A stretch of DNA of 64,000 bases, taken from NCBI GenBank assembly GCA_025345505.1, contig JANVCC010000021.1, forward strand, positions 29,260,262 through 29,324,261, read 5' to 3'. The translations under genes and the position numbers were made by a program. This document shows, one piece after another, positions 12,496 to 24,485 of the stretch. Origin of the DNA: Todiramphus chloris collaris. Its lineage: Eukaryota; Chordata; Aves; Coraciiformes; Alcedinidae. The notes beneath the pieces are model-generated. The model saw only the letters and a list, made by a program, of their open reading frames with translations. It was not told where the DNA came from and did not search any database. The first letter of the stretch is position 1. Each line of letters starts with the position of its first letter.

Positions 12496-15064
12496 AAAGA
12501 TAGTATAAGTTATTAACCACCTTGCATTCAAGAGTTTGGGGTCTGGATATTTTAGTCCTTACCTTCATGAACACTTTTTATTCCCCTAAACAGGCCTACT
12601 GGTGTCTATGAAATGATGCATGTTGATATTGCTCATTTTAGAAAAGATGTAAGAATTGTGCCTTTGGACCTCTCAAATATGAAAACTAAGCTGTAAGTTA
12701 TATTGTTATAAATCAGATTTGCTGGACTTTTTTCAAAAGTATGGCAGGGAAAGACTAGTAAGATTCAGAGTGCTGCTCAATGAGATGAGAGAAGTAACAG
12801 AGATATGAGAACTTTGTATGCAGCTTGGCATTCACATGTAGTGAATTAATGCTGGAATGCATAAAATGTTTTGTTCAGATTATTTGCTAGAAAAAGCCCA
12901 GGCTGCCAATGGTTCAGTTATTCAATATATAAAATAAGAAGTTACGTAAGTATGGCTTTTCCAGCTCTCTCTCCTTGATCTTTGAAGTGTGTCACTCTTT
13001 CATTTTGCCATTCAACAGCCTGACATGCAAAAGCTTTGTTCAGACAGTTTAATTTAATCACTGCCACTGGTTCGACAAGATGATAAAATCCCCTGTGCTG
13101 TACAACATCCAACATCCAGCTCACTGTTATCTGATACTGTTTGAAGCTCCTCTCATGAATGTATGCTGATAACACAAGAACTCCAAACATGTCATAAACA
13201 ATATATTAATACCCTTGATTGAATTCCATTAGAATAAGAACGAGATGAAGTTTAGGCCGACCAAGCAGGCCAATGTAATAAAATGTAATTTGGACTAATC
13301 TTTCCAAAGAATGCCTCCTGTTTGAAGCTGACAGTCTCCCATCACAAGCAGAAGTAATTGCTTGTTGAATACACTGGGAACTCCTTTGAATTCTGGCCTT
13401 TGTACTTTGTGCACCTTCCAGGTGTCTCCTGCAGCAGACAATCTACCCTTTTGTTTCAGTGGAGAGATGGCAGGACTGCAAATAATAAAATAGTCAGTGT
13501 TTGTTTTAATGAACAGTGGAGGGCCGGATGGAATTTCTAGGAGCTTAAGACTAGAAGCTTGGCTGTTTAAGGCAAAAACAAAGTGAAGGACTTAATAGGT
13601 AATGTTGATGCAAGTAATCTGTTTCCTTAAACTGAATCAGGAAGCAGTAGGAAGGTATTTCAGCCAATGCATACCTACAGATATCAGAAAGCATACCAGT
13701 TAATCTGTCTCTGGGATAGATCTTTTCACAATGGAGGAGCAACACCAAACAAGTTTTATCTTGCTAAAACTGGAATTTTGAAGGTGTGCAATTTGTTAAA
13801 TGGATACGATTTACATATAAATCATTATTCCTTGCTTTTGCTAATTAAAAAGAAATGATATTTCAGAATCAGTAAACGAAAAAAAAAAGGCAGTACTATG
13901 TATTTGTTATGAATTTGTTATGAGTTTGTTTATTTGCAGCAGTTACTACTTTTTATTAAAAAATTGACAGTCATTGACAATATTCTTGCTGCTGTAGAAA
14001 ACCTATGAAGATAGGGATTTTTATAAGAAATTAAACGTTCAAAATAAAATAAAAGAGGAGGCTGTGATTAGAAGAAATAGCTTTACTTTGTTTTGCTTGT
14101 TTTCTCTTTAGTACTGCTTAGTCACTTCTAAATCTCAGAAACTGACAGATAAGGACAGCCCAAATACAAGGTCATAAGAAACTGGGTGTCTGGACAGTCA
14201 GTGCAAAAGGGTAGCAAGTTTATCCATAGACTGGATCTATTGAACTCAATGGCACTTTACAATCTGGTCCTGTAAATGCTTTTTTAAGTCCCTCTTATCT
14301 AAAATTCCCCCTGAATTCTGTCATCGTGGTTTTGTATGGAGACTGTCTCCTGTTCAAGAAACATTTAAATACAGATAAGGAAAACTGTGTTATCCCTGCA
14401 GGAAGCTGAACTTTTCATTTTCAGTGTGGACTTTTCCCTAGCAGAAATCGGACTGCTGCCACGGGAGCCCTACCTTTTATCCCTAATTAAAGAATTTTGG
14501 TTCTGCTACTTGTAGACCTCTTGCAGTGCTGTTCCAAATCCACCTCTGCTCTGAAAAGATAGACTGGTACCATTTCCCTATTCAGACTTTATTTTTTTCT
14601 ACTGTTTACTGAGCTTTCAGCTCTGTTTTGTGAAAACCAAAATATCAGGTGAGACCATTGAGATTACTCTTGTGAAAATACTTGACCTAACCAACAAAAT
14701 TTGAAAGTATCTCAATACCATGAAACCCAGCTCCCTCTTAGCAGTTTGTACAGGTGGAGTAAATTAACTTACTTTTCTCTCGCCCTCTCCCATAACTGAG
14801 GAGATGTAGTATTGTCTTTGGCAGAAGAATAGTTTCAAGGCTGTTCTCTTTGTCTCGGTAAATACGTGTGGTTATTAGCATCATCATGACAGCAGTTTCA
14901 CCCTTTGCTATTCTCTTTCCACGAGACTGCAAAATACAGCTACTTGAGGAAGGATAAAAGCTGCGATCTTAATTTGGGGCAACTTGAAATAAATACAGTT
15001 GACAATGCACACAGATAAACTCTGATTATGACACAATTGTTTTCTGTAATATCTTGGCTTCTTT
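12496..15064. other. Unique non-coding sequence
   Basis: No gene recognised. The section 12950-13350 is free of low-complexity runs and recognisable repeats, and looks compositionally like a conserved non-coding block; this is impression only. The piece around 14230-14290 faintly resembles old amniote repeats. Confidence 0.4.
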
Positions 15065-15210
15065 TAGGCTAGAATCTGCAAACACATATGCTTAGCTTAA
15101 GATCTGTGAAATCAGCTGCACCTCACTGGAGCTACTTGCATATTTGGAGGAATCAAATGCTTGGGGGAAGCCAGAGTAAAGTGTTTGCTGGATTAAGACC
15201 TTCAGTGCTG
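15065..15210 (+). repeat. Ancient near-palindromic amniote interspersed repeat, copy 1
   Basis: It contains 'gaatctgcaaacacatatgc', then 'ttagcttaag' and ends with 'gtgtttgctggattaagacc'. This matches a remembered crocodile/turtle pattern in which a 'cttaagcacatgcttaa' palindrome is followed by 'gtgctttgctggatcagggcc'. The second copy is at 24.26-24.48 kb. I do not know the formal family name. Confidence 0.5.
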
Positions 15211-16889
15211 CTTTATGGGTGTTTGTGATATGCACAGCATACATCAACAGCCATTAAAATATGTTTCAGGAAAGAATTCTAGAGATTGATTGTTTCTTCA
15301 AAAATGACTCAAAAAATCAATCAGAACTGTTTTAGAAATATGCCTACTATGCACCAAGATGCAGTTTTCTTTTTTTTTTTTAACAAAATTTACCAATCCA
15401 TTAAAGAGGAGACAAGTAAACAAAAATGAATTGTCATTTGTGTTATTTTATTAGTGTCACATGAGATTACAGCAAATTATTGACTTTAAAAATATTTTAC
15501 CCAAGGAGACTTGTTTTAACATGCACAAATCAGGATCAATACTAGATATGTGTTAATTTTCATAAAAAGCTACAAGGCAATTTTTTTTAATCAAATCCCA
15601 TGATTATACTTATAGTTCTATTAAAAAAAAAATTATCATTGTGACCAAATAAGGACCTAGCTAAGAAATAATTATTTAAAAATGGATTATTAGTTGCATT
15701 GTTGCTTACTTTCCCAGGTGTATTATTTACTGACCAAATGTAATTTATGTGCTCACCCAGTTATAGAGTGAAGTTAGATAGCCTGCATGATTTTTGCTGA
15801 CTTTGCTGCCTTAGCTTGCTTTATCAATTCCTTTTTTTTCCCCCTTTTTTCATTAGAGATCACATATAGTTTAAGAGCTGTAATCTGAAACCTTACAGCT
15901 CTAGTGGATACTTAAAAGACTCATTGATACACTTTGAAACCTAGTCAATTGAACAGCATTAGCAACAGCAGCATCTAGCCATTAGGCTATTAGGATCATT
16001 TGCCGAGGCACTAAAATTAAATATAGGGACTCTAGCAATTCCCCAATTATATTGTGTTAGTATAATGGCAGTGAAAAGGATATTATTTTAGTCAGCTCAG
16101 TGCCACTATTGCAAGAATCAAGATGCTTTCCATTTTGTGGATGTAGATATGTATTGGCCAGGAGACTTTGACATTAATTTAATTCCCTTTGCAGGGAGAA
16201 TAGATCAACACCATGGATAAAATTCAAATCCTATTAGTCAACAGCAGGTTTTTTCACAGGCCTCATATTTAATAATATTTCTGTATTTTTTTTCAGCATT
16301 TAAACTGATACATGTATGTTAAAATACTGTCTAGAAAAAGATGGATATCAAGGAGGCAGAGTAAATGGTGTAGAGTCAAGGGAAGGAAATCCTTTTCCTC
16401 TGTTAGCTGGCTTCTACAGCTGTGACCCTTCTGGTTCAGCTTCCAACATGAAGCTTATGTCTTCACAGATCCCTGGAGAAAGGGCTTCCAGGGAAAAGAG
16501 AAAGTCTGATCCAGAATCATAAGAAAAGAAGGTAAGGGAAGTTCTGGTATAGGGCTACAAGTCAGCTATAAACATGTTTTATTTTGTTTTGTTTTAAATT
16601 GTGTGCCATCATCTGTTGCAGTAAGAAAGAAGGAAAGTATGAGAAGTTCAGCAATTGTAAGTTCCCTTTGTTTTCCCATATACACCAAAGACAAGTACTA
16701 AAATTGAGTGGTGCTAATAGCAATATGAGAATGGCTGTATTGTGCTGAAGCAGAAATCCCCTTAGCCCACTTCCAACATAGCCAACAGCAAGTGCCCAGA
16801 GAAGCACATGCAGTGATATGTGCCCAGCCCACCTCTCACTGATTTGCAGATCAGGGACTTTTGAACAGAACGGTCATATTTTTGTACTT
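15211..16889. other. Unique non-coding sequence
   Basis: It holds T/A runs at 15370-15382 and 15842-15850. No coding region is supported. The 68-codon plus-strand frame at 16316-16522 has no recognised relatives and no convincing splice context. Confidence 0.45.
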
Positions 16890-17445
16890 GCTAGACTTCG
16901 ATTTTCCCTTCATTAGATTGTCCATTTGCTTTTTGAACCCATGCAACTATTAAGCATCCCCGCAATTCTTGTGGTTAAGTGTTCTGCAGTCTAGCTATGA
17001 ATTATGAGAAAAAAAATGTCCTTTGTTTGACAGTGTGATCTGCTAATTTCATGTAAGGCTCTTTCTGTCTTTTATTAAGTAGAACAATGTCAGGCTGCTT
17101 TAATTCTCCATGTCACTCAGGATTTATAGACCCTGTTGTGTATCTTTTCAGTGCTGAAGGATCCTGGTTTATTTAGCTGTTCTTTGCATGAGAACTATTC
17201 TATACCTTCTGACTTTTGTCTAACACTGCTTCTCTCCCGTACTGCTTTACATCTCTGTGGCACTCTTTCTGTGTTGTTTATTTTCAACAGTCGTCCAGAT
17301 TAGGCACCTCTACTAAATTTTGGCATGGAGTTAACTTTCTTTCAATCTAAAATTATTTCTTTGCCGTCTTGTAGTTCTTCATCTTTTAATTCTTCTTCCT
17401 ATCCTTTGTCACTACCTTAATTCAATAGCTTAAAAAAAGTCCTAT
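16890..17445 (-). repeat. Ancient L3/CR1-clade LINE relic, antisense
   Basis: The plus strand follows the antisense of an old L3/CR1-type ORF2: 'ctgcagtctagctatgaatt...atgagaa' near 16985-17011, 'ggatttatagaccctg' near 17118-17134, 'tcttttcagtgctgaaggat' near 17143-17162, and 'gaactattctatacc' near 17191-17206. A weaker stretch near 17385-17430 matches the next consensus segment. No frame survives. A younger plus-strand CR1 follows about 350 bp downstream. Confidence 0.6.
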
Positions 17446-17707
17446 TCTTTTGTCTCATTTCAGTCTCTCTTGTGTAGTCCTGCTGGTTACAATCATTTTC
17501 TGCATTATTCCTGTAGTTAACAATTATTTTGATTGGGGTATTTCAGATTTTTTTACTAAAAAATTCTTTTCCTCTCTTGTAAAACACATTTGTGCATAAG
17601 GTGATGCTCTTTGAATGCTACTTGCATTTCTAACATTCCCTTCTTCCTCAAAATAATTGAGAAAATATGATTTTCTCACTTGAGCAGTTATCTCTCAAAA
17701 TAGCATT

Positions 17708-17731
17708 AAAAAAAAAAAAAAAAAAAAAAAA
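17708..17731. repeat. A24 homopolymer
   Basis: An uninterrupted run of 24 A residues, followed by AGAGGC. CR1 elements do not end in poly(A), and this tract lies upstream of the CR1 fragment, so it is not the tail of that element. It could be a microsatellite or a remnant of another insertion. Confidence 0.9.
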
Positions 17732-17799
17732 GAGGCAGATTTCAACTGGGTTTCAATCTGTCTAAATGAACCATTTATGGAGTGAAGCTCCAAAAGGCT

Positions 17800-18323
17800 G
17801 TGTGGAAGTGCTGGAGAAAGAGTATTGTGCCCAGTTCTGGGCTCCCCAGTTCCAGAGAGACAGGGAACTACTGGAGAGAGTTCAACAGAGGGCTATGAGG
17901 ATGATTAAGGGTCAGAAACATCTCTCTTATGAAGAAAAGCTGAGAGACCTGGGGATGTTTAGCCTGGAGAAGAGAAGGCTGAAAGGGTATCTTATTAATG
18001 TTTATAAATACCTGAAGGATGACTGTCAAGAGGATGGAGCTAGTCTCTTTTCAGTGGTGCCCAGTGATAGGACAAAGGGCAATGGGCACAAACTGGAACC
18101 CAGGAAGTTCCACCTGAACAACAGAAAAATCTTTACAGTAAGGGTGACACAGCACTGGAACAGGCTGCCCAGAGAGATTGTGAAGTCTCCTCTGGAGACT
18201 TTCAAAACCTGCCTAGATGCATTCCTGTGCAACCTGCCCTAGGTGAACCTGCTTTGTCAGGGGAGTTGGACTAGAAGATCTCCAGAGGTCCCTTCAAATC
18301 CCAACCATTCTGTGATTCTGTGA
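17800..18323 (+). mobile_element. 5'-truncated CR1 LINE with open RT C-terminal fragment
   Basis: An open frame (17766-18242, 158 codons) carries the C-terminal end of the CR1 ORF2 polyprotein. It is open from about '[20 protein letters not shown]' through the '[20 protein letters not shown]', '[20 protein letters not shown]' and 'SVVPSDR' motifs to '[10 protein letters not shown]' and 'FLCNLP'. This segment lies beyond the catalytic YxDD core, and the endonuclease and most of the RT are missing, so it cannot be active. The ATG at 17766 is in upstream sequence and not a CR1 start. After the stop comes a short 3' UTR with 'ttggactagaagatctccag', ending at 18323 in the CR1 tail ATTCTGTGATTCTGTGA. 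One apparent codon loss (FF to F before TVRV) does not break the frame. This is the least decayed CR1 in the window and therefore probably the youngest. Confidence 0.93.
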
Positions 18324-21300
18324 AGAGCAAGGAGAAAGGGGAGGCCTGAGACAGTGAGATGACCTGCTGTAAGAAGATATTCCCCTCCTCAATATACCTG
18401 CACTTGAAACTGGGCACAGACTGAGTATCTGAAAGTGATAAGGTCCAAGAGTTACACCAAGGACTAAACCTAGTCTGATGTTTTTTAAAGGGAACTGATA
18501 CTCAAGCAGCAACAACAAAAAACCCCAGATTTTTACCTCAGTTCTTTCAGCACATTTTTCATTTTTTGTGTCATTTTGGGAAGAAGAACCCTTCTCATTA
18601 CTAAAGTAACAGATTGCTTTTACAGACACTTGAGAGCAAAGCATTGCTTTTAATTTGTATTTACATTACATTAGAGCTTGACATTGCTAAATATTTTAAT
18701 CTGTTCCAAGATTGTGAATGGAAATAGTGTGTGTCAAAGCTGCAAGGTGAAATGCCATTCTGCTGCAGTGTGGAGAAGTGGTATATTTTCTCTTGTTTGG
18801 AAATTTACAACAGCTCTGAGTTTTCATGAAGTATGTAATCAACCTGTGGAGCAAGGAAGCAATAGAAATGTCTGGATCAATGTTTCTGAGTTTAGTGAGG
18901 GGTTTTGGAAAAAGAACATGGAGCTTTTCTGTCAGGAGAGAAATATTACTCTTGTAGCCGACAGCTTTTCATGGCACTTTACAGCTTTATTTTCCTTTTC
19001 TTCTCCTTCACACTGTGTAAAAATATGTCTTCCTACAAACAAAACTCGAGCATGTTCTCTAGACAAAAGCTAAATTAGAAACCTTAAAAGGCAAAATGAA
19101 AATGAATTTTAGTTGCTAATGTTGATATACAATGTACAAATTGTTTCTATCTGCCCTTAATGGGTTTGCCAAATCTTCAAGAGCAACCAATGGAAACCTT
19201 GGAATTATGAAATTAGTTCAGAATAGATCAATGTACTGTGGTAACAGCAGTGGATTTTTCTTCATCAGCAGCTGAATCACATTGCCCGTAGCATTTGTTG
19301 GACACAGTGCTTGTGAACTAGACTGCTGCTTCACAATCATGCACTATTAACTTTTGCTGTAAAAGTAGTTTTGCCACTTGGCAATTGGATTAAAAAAAAA
19401 AAAAAGCCAACAAACCTTCACTGAGGTTTTTGAATCCTGTAGAGAATAGTGAGATTTCCTTCCACTGACTTACAGTATGGCATACACTGAAACTGGTTAA
19501 GTGTGCATAGCTACCGAAATAATAATTTTGCAGTAAGGTGTAAAGCAAGCATGGGAATCTACAAGAGGCATTTTGATTCTATCATGCCCCAGAGCAAATA
19601 GGTACAGAGTCTTAGCAAATCATGACATCTACTGATAATATTACAATTACATCAACTGGCAAGCTAAAGGCACACAACATGGCAAAGGACCAATAGGATG
19701 TTGGTAATTTCTGCACTTGAATGTGTATACCTTTTGTTCTACTATGGGATAGTTAGCATGATATATATGTGTATTTAATATACATCAATAATATTATTAT
19801 AAAAAATCTGTTTGCCAGTTGATTTTTGCAAAAGACACTGAAAGAGATTTTAGTGTACAACCATGGATTGCTGAAATAGGTGCACATGGAAAAATGCATC
19901 GTAGACAATAAATAGAAACATTTCAGCAAAATAATTGCGACATTTTCCTACTCTTGCTTTTAAAGCATGGGAAAGGCAATATTAGGTTAGAATGCCGGAA
20001 GTACCTATATTGTAATACAGGTTTCCTGCTGAGTAACAGCAGTCAAGGTTTACTGCTCTGACAAACACGAGAAGATGAAGAGTTTGGTAATTTTTTTTTT
20101 TTTTTCCTGAATCTTAGCAACAAAACAACAGGATTTTGAGTGTAATCTTGTAAAGATGTTGTGTAACAGTGTTGTAACTGAATCAAAATCTCCCTTTTTT
20201 GTTTTTGATTGGTTTGGGGTTTTTTTTTGGTAAATAGCCTAGTACATAGCCTATATGAAACAGGGCTATGAGTAGCATTTCTATGCATTGCAGTACTAGA
20301 AAACATAACAATTTAGTGAACACCTATTTTCTAGGCGTGCAGCATTACTTAATAAAGTGCACCAATAAAATTGTGTCTCTTAAAAATTCAATCTTCTGTT
20401 TTGTGTGGAATTTTACTGAGAATTAAATTCACATTAATGAAAATAGAATATTCTTATCTCCCTTCACCTGCAACCTTTGTATTTGTACAAGTAAATTAAA
20501 CAGATTTAGTGACTGGGTTTAAGCATAGTTCAGAACTGTCCATCTTGTCCACTTGTCCAAACACGGAATTAGCTCTCTGTCTCTAATGTTAGCTGGTCAA
20601 AGTTCTTCATGAGCCAAGTGCTTTTCTCAGTAAGAAGTAGAGACAAGGCTATTTTGTTGGAAGGAAAAGAGATTTTAGCTGCATAGATGCAAGCAGCAAC
20701 ATTCTTCTTGCCTACAGGGCTGAGTAATTGGTCCTATCCTATGTTTTCTACTTTTATGGATGCAACCATGGGTATTTCTCTTGACTGCTGTTAGCAGAAG
20801 GGGAATAATTGCAAGATACAGCTCTTGCGTGGGTGCAGTCTGCTGCATCACTGATCTCTTGACTGGCTGTTGTTGGGTTGAAGTGACTCAAAGGCCAAGA
20901 TCCCTCTTACGTACCAATATATACATCTACACCTGACCAAATCATCCAAGCTGCTTTTGTACTCAGTGGAGAGCAACAGGCATTTCTAATGATGTAAGAT
21001 ATTTATTTCAGGATGGGATAAGTCACACCCTTTTTCTTTCTGTTGACTGTATAGATAACTTTCTCAGATGCAGCTGTTGAAACAGGCAGTTGCAATTGTT
21101 GAGGTCAAATGAAATCTAGATTTAGTCATTCTCACGACACCCTAAGTCCTTGGGTCAATGGAGCTCAACTGTTTTTCAGGTAAAATGTGATTATCCAAAT
21201 ACCTGTGCAGAGATGGATTCAAGGAGGCTAAGACTGCAATTCTTTCCCCAATTAGTATTCTCTGATGTGGTACATGTACTACAGATCACTTGGTGTGCTG

Positions 21301-24255
21301 GGGAACTCCCTCCAACCCGGTCATGTCTGCACTTGGCTGCGAGCATATAGTATACAATTGTCATCTAATGACAGATCCACTCACAGAAGGGCCCAGAAAA
21401 TATGTGTCACTACTCCTTTGGAGAGTCTGGAAAATCTGCTGGGCTGGGAGAGTGAATACTTTTGAATACTTGAGAATACTTGGCTATTTTTAGCTGTTAT
21501 AAGGTGTAAGAATCTGCTCCTCCACTGGTCCCAATAACATGAGCTTCTTCATCCCTATGTAAATAATGGAACAACTGGTTTTGTTTCTATTTATTTGAAG
21601 TGTGTATCAGTGCTGGTTCTGTATTCAGTCAATTAAAACGCATGCCCAATCATTGCAGCACACTATTAAATGTTAAGAGAAAGGAAAATTAAGTAACACT
21701 TCACCATTCTTAATAATTTATAAGCCCACCTAACCTTAATGACGAATTTGAGTAGGATGCGTTATCTTAGGCAGATTTAATGCAGTGCAGGATTTACACT
21801 TGGCTGCTGCTAAAGCAAGTTAGTGCTAACCAGGCATAGGCAGGGTGGGGCAGATTATGTGAACCCTTCATGGCCAGGAGAAACTCATCTAGAGAGAGAG
21901 CTGAGGCAGTTCCAGCCTGATTCTTTTTAATGTCACAGTTCATTTGCAGAACCATAACTGGAATCAAGAATTAAAAAGCCTTGTATAAAAGTCAGTAACA
22001 TTAAACCTTTAAGACTCATGTTTCATGTGTCATAAAAAGTCTATGAAAGGATTTTATATTCTGTACAGTGTTTTAGCACTTTCAATCATTTTTTTTCCAA
22101 CATAACTTTTGTGAACACTTTTATAGCCTCTAAATGAAAAACTAAACTATGTGTCATTCAAAAAAAGGTTTTATGGATCACAGAATTTAATATAAGTTCT
22201 GCACCATAACAAGGAACTGATAAACCTATATTAGAATTAATTTAAAATGTTGGAAACTGTTTTAGAAGATTGCTCATCACACATTGTGGTAAACACTAGC
22301 AAGTAGAAAAAAATGGTTGTATACATACACTCTTTGGCAGTGAACTGCAATGACTTAAAATAACAAAAATGCTAGTGGTTAAAAAAAATATGTTTATGTC
22401 AGGTATATTAAAATCACAGTTTTTCAGGTAAATGAAATTATTTTCCATAAGTAGAACTCAATCAACTCTAAAACAAAAATCATCAAAGGTACATGATAAT
22501 AAAGTCAGGTTGAAACTGTGTCCAAGAATATACAATATGATATAAGGCCTTATCTCTCTCTAGGGAAAAGACTGTTACTCCCCAGTGTCATTAACATTTA
22601 TGAATTAAGGCTTCTTTATGAAATGGCAAAATTAAAATTATATTCTTCAGGTACTAACCCTATATTATACATCTGTTTTACACTAATGGGGAATTTCTCT
22701 TTAATACATGATGGTTATATGCTGTTATCAAAGGAAGAAAGTATCATAGGAATTATCTATAAAAGTGAAAATTTGCACATTTCATCCCCTGTAAAATGCT
22801 GCACAGACTTAAACAGTAATTCTCCAAAGACTTTTGAGAAGAAAGCAAGTATAAACTGACCAATATACAAACTGTGAAATATCATTGATTTACTGTGTTT
22901 ATCATGCTGTTTCTGTCCAGGCCTACCTGTTCCTGCTGCAAGGAAACCAAAGGGGACGTCTCTTCTACGCTTTCTATTCAAAGGGACTTTCTCTTCTTGG
23001 ACTACTTTTCTGCCATGGACCATGACCATAACTTCATAGAACCAGACCATTAAGATAAACTAAAGCAAACCATTATGACTGACAACAAATAAGTGTATAA
23101 AATTAAGCATCATATTCATTCCTCCTAGCTTTAGATGTTCAAAAGCTAGTCATTGGGACTTTGTTTAAGGTTAATGAGGACACAGTTGTTCATTAGGGCC
23201 TGTTCATTAACAATTCCTGCCTGAAGTGTGGAGTTCTGGATGTTCCCAACAGCAGACAGTCTATTTGGAGGCCATTATTTATAAAGGATGGACAGTTTGG
23301 TCTTGGCTAACTATGTCTTACCAAACAAATAGGAAGTGTGGGAGTCACCTTGAGATTCTGTTCTCTAAATGTATATACCTACATTGCAGACATCCATATG
23401 TGAGCTAGGTGTTTATGCTCACAATATAGTCAATTGCCTCAGTGATGGCCCATGCACACATGCCCCGATCTGTTTCAGGTGAGACCTTCTGAAGTAGCAA
23501 GATGAGGTTTGCTGAGATGCTCCAGAGTGACTCAGACAGTTCTAGAAGCTGCTGTGTAGGCAACTGGACTGAGACCCAGATCCTTCAGTTGGCTGGAGCT
23601 GGAACTTGGACACCTAGCTGTCACGTGGATACCTACTCAATCTTACCCTGTGACAGTGGGAGGAAGATCAGCCATACAAGGAGGAACATACCAGGAGACC
23701 AGGAACATGCTCCATACTGTTAGTATTGTGTTATGGTGATCACAGTACAACTAACCATTAATACTTTACCTTTAAACTTAATAAGTTCCCTTTAGTTAAT
23801 TGTCAAAACCTTATTGGTGGTGCTACCTATGGTTGGACACATCTTTTCTTGTACTGACATGATCTGCCTCCTTCCTGAGTTTCCTTTTGCTGTCTTTGGG
23901 ATGGTCAGGGACACTTCCTATTTTTTTATTATTTCTATAAAGTGCTGTTTAGTGATTTCACCACTCCTATAGCTTGTAACTAGTTCTCTGCCTTCATATT
24001 TCAAAGATGGGAATGGTAGGCACAAATTGGTGTAGAGAAGAAAGCAGTGAGTATATCTACTGCTTCTCCTTGGCTTTGCTGTCTACCTGTGCAGATTGTG
24101 AAGAGGCAGTGAATCAGCTCACATATTACCTTTGTCAAACTTTGCCAGGAAACCTCATACTTTTCTGTACTTGTCCTATCCTTTTTGACACTGCAGTGTG
24201 CCCAAGGAGGCTCGGATCCAGTCATCACTGCATGTGAAATCTGGGGTATATTTCA
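18324..24255. other. Unique non-coding sequence
   Basis: No gene, RNA or well-preserved repeat recognised. A 131-codon plus-strand frame (18678-19073) has no recognisable domain and no promoter or splice context; chance is the likely explanation. Low-complexity runs occur at 19391-19404 (A), 20091-20106 (T) and 20199-20230 (T/G-rich). Confidence 0.45.
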
Positions 24256-24485
24256 TGTTTTTGTCCACATCTCCTTCCGTTCGCATTAGTACCGCTAGGA
24301 GTTATTTCTGCTAAGGAAATACCTATTGAACTTAATCACTCAGTACCTCTTATATTAAACATTTAAGCATGTGCTTAACTTGAAACATATGTCTATGACT
24401 TTCCTGTTCAGTGAGGTATTTAAACACATGTTTAACTTCTGAGCCTGAAGACTGATCTTAAAGGCTTTACTGAATTTGTGCCTAA
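24256..24485 (+). repeat. Ancient near-palindromic amniote interspersed repeat, copy 2
   Basis: Two near-palindromic blocks, 'ttaagcatgtgcttaac' (24363-24379) and 'ttaaacacatgtttaac' (24420-24436), lie about 57 bp apart. They are followed by 'ggctttactgaatttgtgcc' (24463-24482), corresponding to the 'gctttgctgaatcggggcc' end of a repeat frequent in turtle and crocodile DNA. The same family appears near 15.1 kb. The type is uncertain. Confidence 0.55.

Noticed and set aside
18678..19073. 131-codon plus-strand frame
   Set aside because: No homology recognised, no start or splice context, and mixed composition. Chance is the simplest reading.
22757..23050. 97-codon minus-strand frame with an Arg/Lys-rich stretch
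   Set aside because: The basic stretch looked gene-like at first, but no family was recognised and there is no splice or promoter support.
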